Below are positions 9,201 to 17,223 of a stretch of 64,000 bases of DNA, in pieces; within the stretch, counting starts at the first letter, position 1; each line of letters starts with the position of its first letter. Source of the stretch: Rhodocyclaceae bacterium. Its GTDB lineage: Bacteria > Pseudomonadota > Gammaproteobacteria > Burkholderiales > Rhodocyclaceae. The notes beneath the pieces were generated by a model that had not been told where the DNA came from, searched no databases, and was given only the letters and a program-made list of their open reading frames with translations. Both the position numbers and the translations under genes were made by a program. The stretch lies in NCBI GenBank assembly GCA_020445745.1, contig JAGRGB010000125.1, positions 1-64,000 of the forward strand, read 5' to 3'.

Positions 9201-11746
9201 GCGAGCACAATCTCAGGAACATCAGCGTGGCGATCCCCCGGGACGCTCTGACCGTCGTCACCGGCCTGTCCGGTTCGGGCAAGTCGACGCTGGCCTTCGA
9301 CATCGTCTTCGCCGAAGGCCAGCGCCGCTACCTCGAATCGCTCAACGCCTACGCGCGCCAGTTCGTCCAGCCGTCGAGCCGGCCGGACGTGGACGCCGTG
9401 TTCGGCATCCCGCCGACGGTGGCAATCGAGCAGCGGGTGTCGCGCGGCGGGCGCAAGAGCACCGTCGCCACCCTGACCGAAATCCAGCCCTTCCTGCGGC
9501 TGCTCTACGTCAAGCTCGGCACCCAGTACTGCCCCGACTGCGAGGTCGCGGTGCGGCCGCTGAGCTTCGAGGCGATCCTCGCGCGGATCGACGAGGATTA
9601 TCGCGGACGTTCGGTGGAACTGCTGGCGCCGCTGGTGCGCAACCGCAAGGGGCTCTACGCCGATCTCGCGAAGTGGGCGCGCGGCAAGGGCTTCGAGCAG
9701 TTGCGGGTGGACGGCGACTACCTGCCGACCCGCAAATGGCCGCGCCTCGATCGCTACCGCGAGCACAGCATCGAATTGCCGGTGGCGATGGTCGCGGTCC
9801 AGCCACGGCACCAGGATCACCTGCGCGAGCAACTGGCGCTCGCCCTCGAACACGGCAAGGGCGTCGTCGAGGTGCTGCCCCTCGGCGAGCTGGGGGCCGA
9901 GGCGCAGCGTTTTTCGACCCGCCGCGCCTGTCCGTCCTGCGGCCAGGGCTTCCCGGAACCCGATCCGCGCCAGTTGTCCTATACGGCAAAGCACGGCTGG
10001 TGCCCGTCGTGCTTCGGCACCGGCGTCCAGCTGAGCGGCCGCGTCGACGATCCGGACGCGCTGGATCTGGCCGGCGATGATCATCTGTCGGACCTGCCCT
10101 GCCCGGCCTGCGACGGCGCGCGGCTCAATCCGCCGGCCCGTGCGCTGCGTTTCCGCGGACTCGGTATCCACCAGCTCGCAGCCCGTCCGGTCGGACAGGT
10201 GGCGCGCTTCTTCGATGGGCTCGAACTCGGCGCGCGGGAGCGCGACATCGCTCGCGACCTGGTGGCCGAGATCGCCAGCCGCCTCGCCTTCCTGCAGCGG
10301 GTAGGCCTCGGCTATCTGGCACTCGACCGGGCCGCACCGACCCTCTCCGGTGGCGAGGCCCAGCGCATCCGTCTCGCCGCCCAGCTCGGTTCCAACCTGC
10401 GCGGCGTGTGCTACATCCTGGACGAGCCGACGATCGGCCTGCATCCGCGCGACAACGCGTTACTGCTCGACACGCTCGAGGCGCTGCGCGACCGCGGCAA
10501 CACCTTGCTGGTGGTCGAACACGATGAAGAGACCATTCGCCGCGCCGACCACATCGTCGACCTCGGCCCCGGCGCCGGCGTCGAAGGTGGCCGCGTGGTC
10601 GCCCAGGGCCGGCTCGGCGACATCGCGGCGGTCGCCCGATCCGCCACCGCCTGCTGTCTGCGCGAGCCGCTTCGCCATCCCCTGCGGCCGGCCCGGCCGG
10701 TGGCAGCGGCCCATCCTTCGATCCGCGTCGGCGCTGCGGCACTGCACAACCTGCGGGCCATCGACGTCCGCGTGCCGCTGGCGCGGCTGACCGTGGTGAC
10801 CGGGGTTTCCGGCTCGGGCAAATCCACCCTGGCGCGGGACGTGATCTACGCCAACCTCGTCACCCACCTGGCCGGCGGCCGGGAACCGCACGGCTGCGAA
10901 TCCTTCGCAGGCTGGCAGACGGTGGGCCGCGTGCTGGAGGTGGACCAGGCCCCGATCGGCAAGACGCCGAGATCCTGTCCGGCCACCTACATCGGTTTCT
11001 GGGACGCGATTCGCAAGCTGTTTGCCGATACCTTCGATGCCCGCACCCATGGCTGGAAGGCAAACCGCTTTTCGTTCAACACCGGGGTCGGGCGCTGCCC
11101 GGTATGCGAGGGTCAGGGTCAGGTCACGATCGAGATGAACTTCCTGCCGGACGTCAAGGTCCAGTGCGAAGCCTGCGCCGGCGCCCGCTTCGACCGCGAG
11201 ACCCTGTCGGTGCGCTGGAAGGGGCGCAACATCGCCGAGATCCTGGCGATGCCGGTGGCCGAGGCGCGCGGCTTCTTCGCCGCCCATCCGTCGATCGCCC
11301 ATCCGCTGGCCCTGCTCGATGACGTCGGCCTCGGCTACCTGACCCTCGGTCAGGCCAGCCCGACCTTGTCGGGTGGCGAGGCTCAGCGCCTCAAGCTGGT
11401 GTCCGAACTGGCCAAGGTGCGGGCGGACAAGGGGGCCTGGAAGCCCGAGAAGCACACCCTGTACGTCCTCGACGAGCCAACCGTCGGCCTGCACATGGCG
11501 GACACCGAACGGCTGATCCACGTGTTGCACCGCCTCGTGGACAGCGGCCACAGCGTACTCGTGATCGAACACGACCTCGATCTGATCGCCGAGGCGGACT
11601 GGATCATCGACCTCGGACCGGAGGGGGGCGAAGATGGCGGCAAGCTCGTCTGTCAGGGTCCGCCGCGGCGCCTGCGGCGACATCCGGAATCGCATACCGG
11701 CCGCTATCTCGAGCGCCGTCTGAGGCGATCCGGCGGCACCCGATGA
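6269..11746 (+). CDS. uvrA: Tandem (double-length) UvrA excinuclease ATPase
   Basis: UvrA recognises DNA lesions and loads UvrB in nucleotide excision repair. This reading frame encodes 1825 residues, about twice the usual 940. Each half is a complete UvrA: Walker A motifs [10 protein letters not shown] at about residues 39-48 and 629-638 in the first half, and at about 995 and 1510 in the second. Paired CxxC zinc modules recur (e.g. [26 protein letters not shown]), and LSGGEAQR or LSGGEVQR signatures occur four times. The half boundary is near residue 955. Normal UvrA acts as a homodimer; a fused pair could work as an intramolecular dimer. Comparable double UvrAs are known in proteobacteria, usually as an extra copy beside ordinary uvrA, so this may not be the main repair UvrA. 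Confidence 0.9.
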   Translation: MSFRDSNKAGAVIRIRGARQNNLRDVDLDLPLNELVVVTGVSGSGKSSLVFDTVFAEGQRRYVETFSPYARQFLDRMDKPRVDQIDGVPPAIAIDQTNPVRTSRSTVGTMTELADHLKLLYARAAHLICRQCGQPVRRDTPASIADDLLRRAAAAGDPRLVLCAPLRVPDNFDEDEIRALLERQGYSRIHRRDGDRLEVVQDRFRLSSVEPSRLIEGLEAALRLGQGRAHVHVADGDHPQLWPYSEALHCPRCDIAYAEPTPSLFSFNSPIGACETCRGFGRVIGVDFGLVVPDESKTLADGAVKPWQSKSYQECQQDMEQLARRDGIPLDVPFGELSADHRRWVLEGDRSWRSWSASWPGKWYGVRHFFAWLETKAYKMHIRVLLSRYRSYAECPACHGSRLKPEALAWRLGDDPAVAMHQLMAMPIDRITGFVDRLTLPSPLDEASDLLIREIRSRLAYLQQVGLGYLTLDRQSRTLSGGEVQRINLTTALGTSLVNTLFVLDEPSIGLHPRDIGRILQVISRLRDAGNSLLVVEHDPQLMLAADRLLDIGPGPGERGGTIVAFAKPAEVAADERSLTGDYLAGRRRVDRERRHRPVTAAGPALWLRGACRHNLRGIDVCIPLGHLVCVTGVSGSGKSTLLQDLLHPALCKHFGRPAESPTGFATLDGAQHLADVVMVDQSPIGKSSRSNPVSYVGAWDGVRKLFASLPEAAARGYAAGTFSFNSGNGRCPTCSGSGFEHVEMQFLSDVYLRCPDCDGRRYRHEILALRWRGKSIAEVLELTVTQALAFFADQPTVLKSLAPIADVGLDYLRLGQPVPTLSGGEAQRLKLAGHLAKSVAGARARAGRDGSPTLFLFDEPTTGLHFEDVSRLLGAFDKLLDAGHSLLVIEHNLDIVAASDWLIDLGPEGGEGGGEIVAEGPPAAIVACPGSHTGVALADYDAELKRLAGSVREPIVAEASAPYGSEPPAAIEIRHAREHNLRNISVAIPRDALTVVTGLSGSGKSTLAFDIVFAEGQRRYLESLNAYARQFVQPSSRPDVDAVFGIPPTVAIEQRVSRGGRKSTVATLTEIQPFLRLLYVKLGTQYCPDCEVAVRPLSFEAILARIDEDYRGRSVELLAPLVRNRKGLYADLAKWARGKGFEQLRVDGDYLPTRKWPRLDRYREHSIELPVAMVAVQPRHQDHLREQLALALEHGKGVVEVLPLGELGAEAQRFSTRRACPSCGQGFPEPDPRQLSYTAKHGWCPSCFGTGVQLSGRVDDPDALDLAGDDHLSDLPCPACDGARLNPPARALRFRGLGIHQLAARPVGQVARFFDGLELGARERDIARDLVAEIASRLAFLQRVGLGYLALDRAAPTLSGGEAQRIRLAAQLGSNLRGVCYILDEPTIGLHPRDNALLLDTLEALRDRGNTLLVVEHDEETIRRADHIVDLGPGAGVEGGRVVAQGRLGDIAAVARSATACCLREPLRHPLRPARPVAAAHPSIRVGAAALHNLRAIDVRVPLARLTVVTGVSGSGKSTLARDVIYANLVTHLAGGREPHGCESFAGWQTVGRVLEVDQAPIGKTPRSCPATYIGFWDAIRKLFADTFDARTHGWKANRFSFNTGVGRCPVCEGQGQVTIEMNFLPDVKVQCEACAGARFDRETLSVRWKGRNIAEILAMPVAEARGFFAAHPSIAHPLALLDDVGLGYLTLGQASPTLSGGEAQRLKLVSELAKVRADKGAWKPEKHTLYVLDEPTVGLHMADTERLIHVLHRLVDSGHSVLVIEHDLDLIAEADWIIDLGPEGGEDGGKLVCQGPPRRLRRHPESHTGRYLERRLRRSGGTR

Positions 11747-11821
11747 GCGCCGCCATCGACCCGGGGCTGGCCCTTCGGCCGCCCCCCGGCGCGCGGCAAA
11801 ACATTGTCCAGGATCAACATC

Positions 11822-11839
11822 GCCCCGCATTGGCGGGGC
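11822..11839 (+). terminator. Short GC hairpin downstream of uvrA
   Basis: GCCCCGC and GCGGGGC arms (7 bp) surround an ATTG loop, 75 nt after the uvrA stop. No U-tract follows, so termination is uncertain. Confidence 0.3.
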
Positions 11840-11905
11840 CGCCATCTTCCCATCCGGCACCGAGCCGTGGAAAATAGTGCACTGCACAATAACGAGGTGG
11901 ACGAG

Positions 11906-12583
11906 ATGAAGCGGAGCGTGGCAGTGTGGGATCTGCCAACCCGAATCTTCCACTGGTCGCTCGTGCTGTTGGTCGTCGGCTCCTTCACCAGCGGCAAGAT
12001 CGGTGGCAGTGCGATGCTGTGGCATGGCACGTTCGGCGTTGGCATCATGGGGCTGCTGAGTTTTCGCCTGGTCTGGGGCCTGATCGGCTCCACCTATGCC
12101 CGCTTCTTCACATTCGTGCGCGGGCCCTCTGCGATCATCACCTACCTGCGCGGCGACTGGCGCGGCCTCGGTCACAACCCCTTGGGAGGGCTGGCGGTGC
12201 TCGCGATCCTCGGCCTTCTGCTGTTCCAGGCTTCTAGCGGTCTCATTGCCAACGACGACATCGCCTTCAACGGCCCCCTCTTCCCGCTGGTCGACAAGGA
12301 CTACTCCGACTGGATGACGGCAGTGCACCGCCGTTCGCAGCTGGTCGTGCTGGTGTTGGTGACGCTGCACGTCAGCGCCATCCTCTACTACCTCAGGGTC
12401 AAGAAGCAGAACCTGGTGCGACCGATGATCACCGGCCTCGCCCGCACCACCGATGGTGACGCCCGCTCGGCCAGCGGCGGCGGCCCGCTGGCCTTTGCGA
12501 TCGCGGTGGCGGTGGCGCTGGCCGTGGTGTGGGCGACCTCCGGTGGGGTGCTGCCGCCGACCCCGATGCCGGCGGGCTGGTAG
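11906..12583 (+). CDS. Cytochrome b561-family membrane protein
   Basis: This 225-residue protein has the prokaryotic cytochrome b561 / Ni,Fe-hydrogenase b-subunit fold: an opening VWDLPTRIFHWSLV helix with the first haem-ligand histidine, a second histidine in MLWHGTFG, and a later helix TAVHRRSQLVVLVLVTLHVSAILYY with two more. Four core transmembrane helices are followed by an extra C-terminal hydrophobic segment (about 192-212). Such proteins carry electrons between quinones and periplasmic partners such as a c-type cytochrome. No partner gene is adjacent. The ATG at 11906 has GAGGTGG upstream and places the family motif at the N-terminus. Confidence 0.88.
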   Translation: MKRSVAVWDLPTRIFHWSLVLLVVGSFTSGKIGGSAMLWHGTFGVGIMGLLSFRLVWGLIGSTYARFFTFVRGPSAIITYLRGDWRGLGHNPLGGLAVLAILGLLLFQASSGLIANDDIAFNGPLFPLVDKDYSDWMTAVHRRSQLVVLVLVTLHVSAILYYLRVKKQNLVRPMITGLARTTDGDARSASGGGPLAFAIAVAVALAVVWATSGGVLPPTPMPAGW

Positions 12584-12616
12584 GCGGGCCGCGTTCCTGC
12601 CCGCCTGCGACGTTTC

Positions 12617-13255
12617 TCAGCCGAGCGGCGGCAGCGTGGATCGCCCTCGTGCCCAGTCGAGCGCTTCCTCGAGGCGATCGTTTCCCCAGAACAGCTCTTC
12701 GCCGACCACGAAGCTCGGTGCGCCGAACAGGCCGAGCTCGCAGGCGCGCTCGGTCTGGCGGCGCAACGCTTCCTTGCCGGCCGGCTGACGGGCGGCGGCG
12801 ATCAGCGCCGCGGCCGGCAGCGACAGGCTGCTCAGCAGTTCGGTGATCAACTGTTCCGAGCCGATGTCGCGATCGTCGGCGAAGTTGGCTTCCATCACCA
12901 TCCGGCTGAAGGCGCCGATCCACGGCTCGCGCTGCCCGTGGCAGGCCACCCGGGCGGCCAGCAAGGCATTGCGGGGAAAGACGCTGGGCCGTGTCAGCCG
13001 CAGCCGGTAGCGCGCACACAGGCGCTCCAGGTCGCGCCACATGTAACGCCCCTTCGGCGGGTAGATGTTGAACGGCGAATCGTTCCAGCCGAGGCTCATG
13101 AATACCGGTCCCAGCAGGAATGGCCGCCACTCGACCCGTACGTCGGCGGCGGCTGCCAGCGCCTCGATCCGCATCACCGCCAGGTACGAATAGGAACTCG
13201 CGAATTCGTACCAGAATTCGATGGTCGGGCGGCCGACAACGGTGTCGTCGTTCAT
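12617..13255 (-). CDS. DsbA-family 2-hydroxychromene-2-carboxylate isomerase-like protein
   Basis: The 212-residue thioredoxin-fold protein belongs to the NahD/kappa-class GST group. The N-terminal FWYEFASSYSYLAVMRIE carries serine where DsbA has its CxxC cysteine, as in glutathione-dependent isomerases. The second half has RQTERACELGLFGAPSFVVGEELFWGNDRLE, the characteristic cis-proline (GAPSF) and C-terminal block. In naphthalene degradation NahD isomerises 2-hydroxychromene-2-carboxylate; the substrate here is unknown. Its ATG overlaps the stop of the upstream hydrolase (13252-13255), so the two are translationally coupled. Confidence 0.85.
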   Translation of the reverse strand: MNDDTVVGRPTIEFWYEFASSYSYLAVMRIEALAAAADVRVEWRPFLLGPVFMSLGWNDSPFNIYPPKGRYMWRDLERLCARYRLRLTRPSVFPRNALLAARVACHGQREPWIGAFSRMVMEANFADDRDIGSEQLITELLSSLSLPAAALIAAARQPAGKEALRRQTERACELGLFGAPSFVVGEELFWGNDRLEEALDWARGRSTLPPLG

Positions 13256-14133
13256 GACGCCTCCAGGAAAGCGAGCAGCGCCGCGCTTACCTCACGTGGC
13301 GCTTCCTCCGGCAGGAAATGGCCGCACGGCAGGGCATGGCCAGAGACCTCGCGGGCATACTGCCGCCACACCTCGAGCACCGGATAGCTGCGATGGACGA
13401 AGCCCCGATCTCCCCACAGCACCAGCAGCGGGCACTCGACCCGGCGCTGCCCGAAGTCCGCGTCGTCGTGTTCCAGATCGATGTCGGCCGCGGCGCGGTA
13501 ATCGTCGCAACTCGCGCGGATGCCGTCGCCGCCCGCGAAACAGCGCAGGTAGTCGCGCACCACGGCCTCGTCGAACTCGGCACCGGGTGCCGCCCAGCGC
13601 CGCAGCTTCTCCCGCAGCCAGTATTCCGGGTCGGCGGCGATCATCCGTTCGGGCAGTCCGTCCGGCTGGATCAGGAAGAACCAGTGGTAGTAGCCGGTTG
13701 CGAAATGCCGGTCGGCGGTGCGGAACATGTGCCGGGTCGGGGCGATGTCCATCACGCACAGCCGAGTCACCCGCTCGGCGTGGTCGAGCGCCAGACGATG
13801 GGCGACGCGGGCACCGCGGTCGTGGCCCGCGAGCGCGAAGCGGCGATGGCCGAGGGCTTCCATCACCGCCACCATGTCGCCCGCCATCGCACGCTTCGAA
13901 TAGGCCGCCTGGCGCGCACCCCCCGGCGGCTTGGCGCTGTCGCCGTAGCCACGCAGATCGGCGCATATGACGTGGTGGTGCTCGGCGAGGGCCGGCGCCA
14001 CCCGGTGCCACATATGGCGGTTCTGGGGATAGCCGTGTAGCAACAGCAGTGGTGGACCACTGCCGCCGTGGCTGGTTCTGATCGACAAATCGCCCAGCGA
14101 GATGTCCTGTTCGACGAAGTTTTCCGGGAGCAT
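13252..14133 (-). CDS. Alpha/beta hydrolase of the fluoroacetate dehalogenase type
   Basis: The 293-residue protein resembles fluoroacetate dehalogenase closely. The nucleophile is D105 in GHDRGAR, with R106 and R109 at the positions that bind the substrate carboxylate. D129 in VMDIAPT, H150-W151 (halide pocket in YHWFFL) and the catalytic His in CGHFLPEEAP keep the family spacing. LLHGYPQNRHMWHRVAP supplies the oxyanion region. Family members hydrolyse haloacetates through an aspartyl ester, but related sequences are epoxide or ester hydrolases, so the substrate is inferred. An AGGAGG precedes the ATG at 14133. It is coupled to the NahD-like gene. Confidence 0.85.
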   Translation of the reverse strand: MLPENFVEQDISLGDLSIRTSHGGSGPPLLLLHGYPQNRHMWHRVAPALAEHHHVICADLRGYGDSAKPPGGARQAAYSKRAMAGDMVAVMEALGHRRFALAGHDRGARVAHRLALDHAERVTRLCVMDIAPTRHMFRTADRHFATGYYHWFFLIQPDGLPERMIAADPEYWLREKLRRWAAPGAEFDEAVVRDYLRCFAGGDGIRASCDDYRAAADIDLEHDDADFGQRRVECPLLVLWGDRGFVHRSYPVLEVWRQYAREVSGHALPCGHFLPEEAPREVSAALLAFLEAS

Positions 14134-14270
14134 CGTGAAGCCCTCCTGGTTCGGCGCCCTCGCCGCCTTGCGCTGCGCAGACACAGTCAATTGTGGCGGC
14201 GGCCGGACTGGGCGACAAGCCGGCGCCCCCTTTTTGCCGCCGAAGCCCGGTCGCCTCGCGGCCGCTTCGG

Positions 14271-14618
14271 TCACGGCGCGGCGCGCCGGACGCGGCCGCG
14301 CAGCGAGCGGGCGGCGGCACCGCTCCAGCGGGGATCGAACAGGCCGAGCACTCGCTTCAGCCAGCCGCCGGGTCGGTGCTGCGGGCCCGCCGGCCGGTAC
14401 GACAGGGTGGCGCCGGCGCGCGACGTCATCACTATCGCGGTCGGCAGGGACAACACCACGCTGCGGCCGGATGTCAGCACCACGTCACGGTCGTCCCCCA
14501 ACTGGGTGATCCAGGCGCTACCCGAACGACATTGCAGTTCGACGCCGGCAGCGTGTTCGAGCAAACGCGAAGTGCCGCCCGGCACGAGCAAGGTATTCCA
14601 TGCGTTTTGTGCATTCAT
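14271..14618 (-). CDS. DUF2917 family protein
   Basis: The 115-residue protein has the DUF2917 core: LLEHAAGVELQCRSGSAWITQLGDDRDVVLTSGRSVVL, a small cupin-like beta unit seen mostly in betaproteobacteria. A basic, arginine-rich C-terminus follows. Function is unknown. It is divergent from a LysR regulator at 14740, a recurring arrangement for this family, so regulation by that LysR is likely. It lies 137 nt upstream of the dehalogenase-like gene on the same strand. Confidence 0.8.
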   Translation of the reverse strand: MNAQNAWNTLLVPGGTSRLLEHAAGVELQCRSGSAWITQLGDDRDVVLTSGRSVVLSLPTAIVMTSRAGATLSYRPAGPQHRPGGWLKRVLGLFDPRWSGAAARSLRGRVRRAAP

Positions 14619-14706
14619 GATCCTCTCCTTCGGCTATCCTTGCCAGAGGCGGGAAATCGCCGAGCTGGCCCAAGCAGTATCGGGACACTGCGAGCCTCGG
14701 ACAAAC

Positions 14707-14717
14707 GCGAAGTTCGC
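14707..14717. promoter_or_regulatory. Candidate LysR-binding inverted repeat
   Basis: GCGAAGTTCGC is a 5-bp-armed palindrome 23 nt before the LysR start, in the divergent region shared with the DUF2917 gene. Position suits autoregulation. It is short, so chance is possible. Confidence 0.3.
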
Positions 14718-14739
14718 ATCCAACGTATGAGATTTATGC

Positions 14740-15702
14740 ATGGTTAGATCGCGTCGTCGCCTGCCACCGCTGGAGCCCCTGAAAGGCTTCGTGGCGTCCG
14801 CCCGGGCGCTCTCCTTCACGCGCGCCGCGGTATCCCTGCACTTGACCCAGTCGGCCGTCAGCCGTCAGGTCCAGACCCTGGAACAGGCGCTCGGCGTCGC
14901 CTTGTTCGAGCGCGGCGTGCGCGAGCTTCGGCTGACCGCGGACGGTCACCGGCTGTTCGCCGCCGCTGCCGACTGGCTCGACCAGTACGCGCGCCTGGCC
15001 GACGACTTCGCCCGCCACCAATCTCGCCGCCCGATCACCGTCACCGCCAGCATCGGCATCGCGGCCCTGTGGCTGGTGCCCCGGCTGTCCGGATTCCAGT
15101 CGGCCAACCCGGGCATCGACGTGCGCATCGCGGCCGGCAACCGGATCGTCGACCTGGCCAGCGAGGGCATCGACGTGGCGATCCGCTATTGCCGTGACAG
15201 GGACGCGCCGGGCGGCGCCGAGCGACTATTCGGTGAATCGGTGGTGCCGGTCGCCAGTCCCGCGCTGGGTGTCCGCCGGATCGACCGCGAAACGCTGCCC
15301 GAGCTCGCCCTGCTCGAGTTCGATGATCCCCGATATCCGTGGCTGCGCTGGGACGACTGGCTGGCGGCGATGGGTCTCGAGCAGGTCGCTCCGGCCACCA
15401 GGCTGTCGTTCTCGCACTACGATCAATTGATCCAGGCCGCGGTCGCCGGGCAGGGCGTGGCGATCGGTCGCGCAGAACTGGTCGACCGGATGACGCGAGG
15501 CGGCCAGCTCGAGATCCTCGGAAGCAGCCTCCGCCAGGTCGAGGGCCGAGGCTTCTGGCTGATCCTGCCGGGGCCACCCCGCCGCCAGGAGGTGGACCGC
15601 TTTGCCGTCTGGGTACGCAGCGAAGCCCGGGCGGCGGTCGCTTCGGCGGCTGCCTTCGGATTGTCTCCGGGCCCGGCTGGGGATCACTGCAACGGCGGTT
15701 GA
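14740..15702 (+). CDS. LysR-family transcriptional regulator, GcvA-like
   Basis: The 320-residue regulator begins with a winged helix-turn-helix (residues 8-68): PLEPLKGFVASARALSFTRAA followed by LTQSAVSRQVQTLEQALGVALFER. A periplasmic-binding-protein-like sensing domain follows. The opening and the SIGIAALWLVPRLSGFQ segment match the GcvA/AmpR-like subgroup. It is transcribed away from the DUF2917 gene and probably controls it. The ligand is unknown. Its 3' end overlaps the convergent gene at 15684 by 19 nt. Confidence 0.88.
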   Translation: MVRSRRRLPPLEPLKGFVASARALSFTRAAVSLHLTQSAVSRQVQTLEQALGVALFERGVRELRLTADGHRLFAAAADWLDQYARLADDFARHQSRRPITVTASIGIAALWLVPRLSGFQSANPGIDVRIAAGNRIVDLASEGIDVAIRYCRDRDAPGGAERLFGESVVPVASPALGVRRIDRETLPELALLEFDDPRYPWLRWDDWLAAMGLEQVAPATRLSFSHYDQLIQAAVAGQGVAIGRAELVDRMTRGGQLEILGSSLRQVEGRGFWLILPGPPRRQEVDRFAVWVRSEARAAVASAAAFGLSPGPAGDHCNGG

Positions 15703-16154
15703 GCGAACAGATCGGGCTGGCGCGCGGCATCCAGCCGCAGACCGGCAATGCCGCCATTGGCCAGATAGAGGCGCACGCCGGCCGGCAGCGCCTCGGTCTC
15801 TCCCAGCGCGGTCTGCAGCAGTGACAACAGGCCGGTGCCGCGAATCACTGCGCGCAGCGCGCCGAGGGCGTCCGGCGTGCCGTGCGGCAGCGCCGCCAGG
15901 CGCCGGGCGGCGTCCGTGAACTGCGGCGCCTCGCCGATCAGCCGAATGATCGCCGACAGGTCGGCCTTCACGTCGTCGTCGCTCAGCAGCCGCTCGACGA
16001 GGCTCGCGAGGCGACCGTCGGTACTGAGGCTGACCGCGGCCGACGGTGACGGTGCCGCCACCTGTTCGTTCGAGGTCTCGCGCAGCTGGCGCAGTAGCCT
16101 GGCCGGCGAAATCACTTCGTTGCTGACCGCGGGGATATGCATCGTCGCGTCCAT
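15684..16154 (-). CDS. Hypothetical protein
   Basis: No family is recognised. The 156-residue product has an N-terminal ISPARLLRQLRETSNEQ helix, a Ser/Ala/Pro linker, then helices with VERLLSDDDVKADLSAIIRLIGEAPQF and DALGALRAVIRGTGLLSLLQTALGE, ending in a short LYLANGGIAGLRLD segment. There is no signal peptide or membrane helix. Start at 16154 (MDATMH) or at 16142. It follows the DUF938 methyltransferase gene at 71 nt on the same strand. Confidence 0.55.
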   Translation of the reverse strand: MDATMHIPAVSNEVISPARLLRQLRETSNEQVAAPSPSAAVSLSTDGRLASLVERLLSDDDVKADLSAIIRLIGEAPQFTDAARRLAALPHGTPDALGALRAVIRGTGLLSLLQTALGETEALPAGVRLYLANGGIAGLRLDAARQPDLFAQPPLQ

Positions 16155-16224
16155 CCCCGGAGCTTCGGCTCCGTTCCGTTGCACGGTGTGGACTACGGCG
16201 GCGAGCGCGAGTGCCGGCCACCCG

Positions 16225-16821
16225 TCAGTCGCGCCGCCACACCACCAACAGGTTGTTGGCCGGCATCGACCAGGTGTCGGTGCGATGCAGACCGGCGCCG
16301 GAAGCCAGCGCATCGACCGCCGCCAGGTCGCGGATGCCCGAGGACGGATTCGCCACGCGCAATGCTCGATCGAAGGCCGCATTGCCGGCACTGGTGGGCC
16401 GGCCGTCGCGGTGGAACGGGCCATAGACGATCAGTCGGCCCGCCGGCTGCAGCCAGAGCGGTGCCTGTCGAAAGAGCCGCGCGACCGTGTCCCAGGCCAT
16501 GATGTGCAGCGTATTGGCGGTGAATAGCGCATCCTGCCGGACCGCCTCGGCCGCGCCATCGACGTCGAGTTCGATCGGGGCCGGCAGGTTCGGCAAGGCC
16601 GCCTCCGCCAGCCAGCTGCGGATGCCGTCGAGCCTTTCGTGGAGATCCGAGCACTGCCAGCGCAGCCAGGGCATCGCGGCCGCGAAATGCACCGCGTGCT
16701 GGCCGGTGCCGCTGCCGATCTCGAGCACGTCGCGGCAATCCGCGAGCAGGCCCTCGAGCTTCGCGAGGATCGGACCGCGATTGCGCTCGCAGGCCGCCGA
16801 GAAAGGCTTTTCGAATTCCAT
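16225..16821 (-). CDS. DUF938 SAM-dependent methyltransferase-like protein
   Basis: The 198-residue protein has the DUF938 opening FSAACERNRGPILAKLE and the SAM-binding motif I VLEIGSGTGQHAVHFA at about 32-47, followed by a Rossmann-type core with IVYGPFHRDGRPTSAGN. Substrates of DUF938 are not established. Length and motifs are complete. It is divergent from arsC at 16873. Confidence 0.85.
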   Translation of the reverse strand: MEFEKPFSAACERNRGPILAKLEGLLADCRDVLEIGSGTGQHAVHFAAAMPWLRWQCSDLHERLDGIRSWLAEAALPNLPAPIELDVDGAAEAVRQDALFTANTLHIMAWDTVARLFRQAPLWLQPAGRLIVYGPFHRDGRPTSAGNAAFDRALRVANPSSGIRDLAAVDALASGAGLHRTDTWSMPANNLLVVWRRD

Positions 16822-16872
16822 CGGGCGTATCGGCTATGATCCCCCGGTCCATTGGCCGGCAGGAAGCTCGGG

Positions 16873-17223
16873 ATGTCCAATCTGGTGATTTACCACAATC
16901 CGCGCTGCGGCAAGAGCCGTGGCGCGCTGGCGCTGTTGCGCGAGCGGGGCCTCGAGCCCGAGGTCGTCGACTACCTCAGGCAACCGCTGCAGGCCGACGC
17001 CCTGCGACGACTGCTGGACCTGCTCGGCATGCCGGCAGCGGATCTGGTGCGGCGCGGCGAGACGGTGTTCAAGGAAAGATACCGGGGCCGGGAGATGAGC
17101 GAGGACGACTGGGTGGCGGCAATGGTCGCCGACCCGATCCTGATCGAGCGGCCGATCGTCGTGAGCGGCGATCGCGCGGTGGTGGCGCGACCGCCGGAGC
17201 GTGTGTCCGAGCTGTTCGACTAG
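16873..17223 (+). CDS. arsC: Arsenate reductase, glutaredoxin-dependent type
   Basis: The 116-residue thioredoxin-fold protein has the ArsC active-site loop NPRCGKSRGAL with catalytic Cys12, and the arginines expected to bind the oxyanion (VFKERYRG; PIVVSGDRAVVARPPE). ArsC reduces arsenate to arsenite using glutathione and glutaredoxin. There is no ars regulator or arsenite pump nearby, so it may serve another role in the ArsC/YffB superfamily. Its stop overlaps the convergent symporter gene by 4 nt. Confidence 0.85.
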   Translation: MSNLVIYHNPRCGKSRGALALLRERGLEPEVVDYLRQPLQADALRRLLDLLGMPAADLVRRGETVFKERYRGREMSEDDWVAAMVADPILIERPIVVSGDRAVVARPPERVSELFD

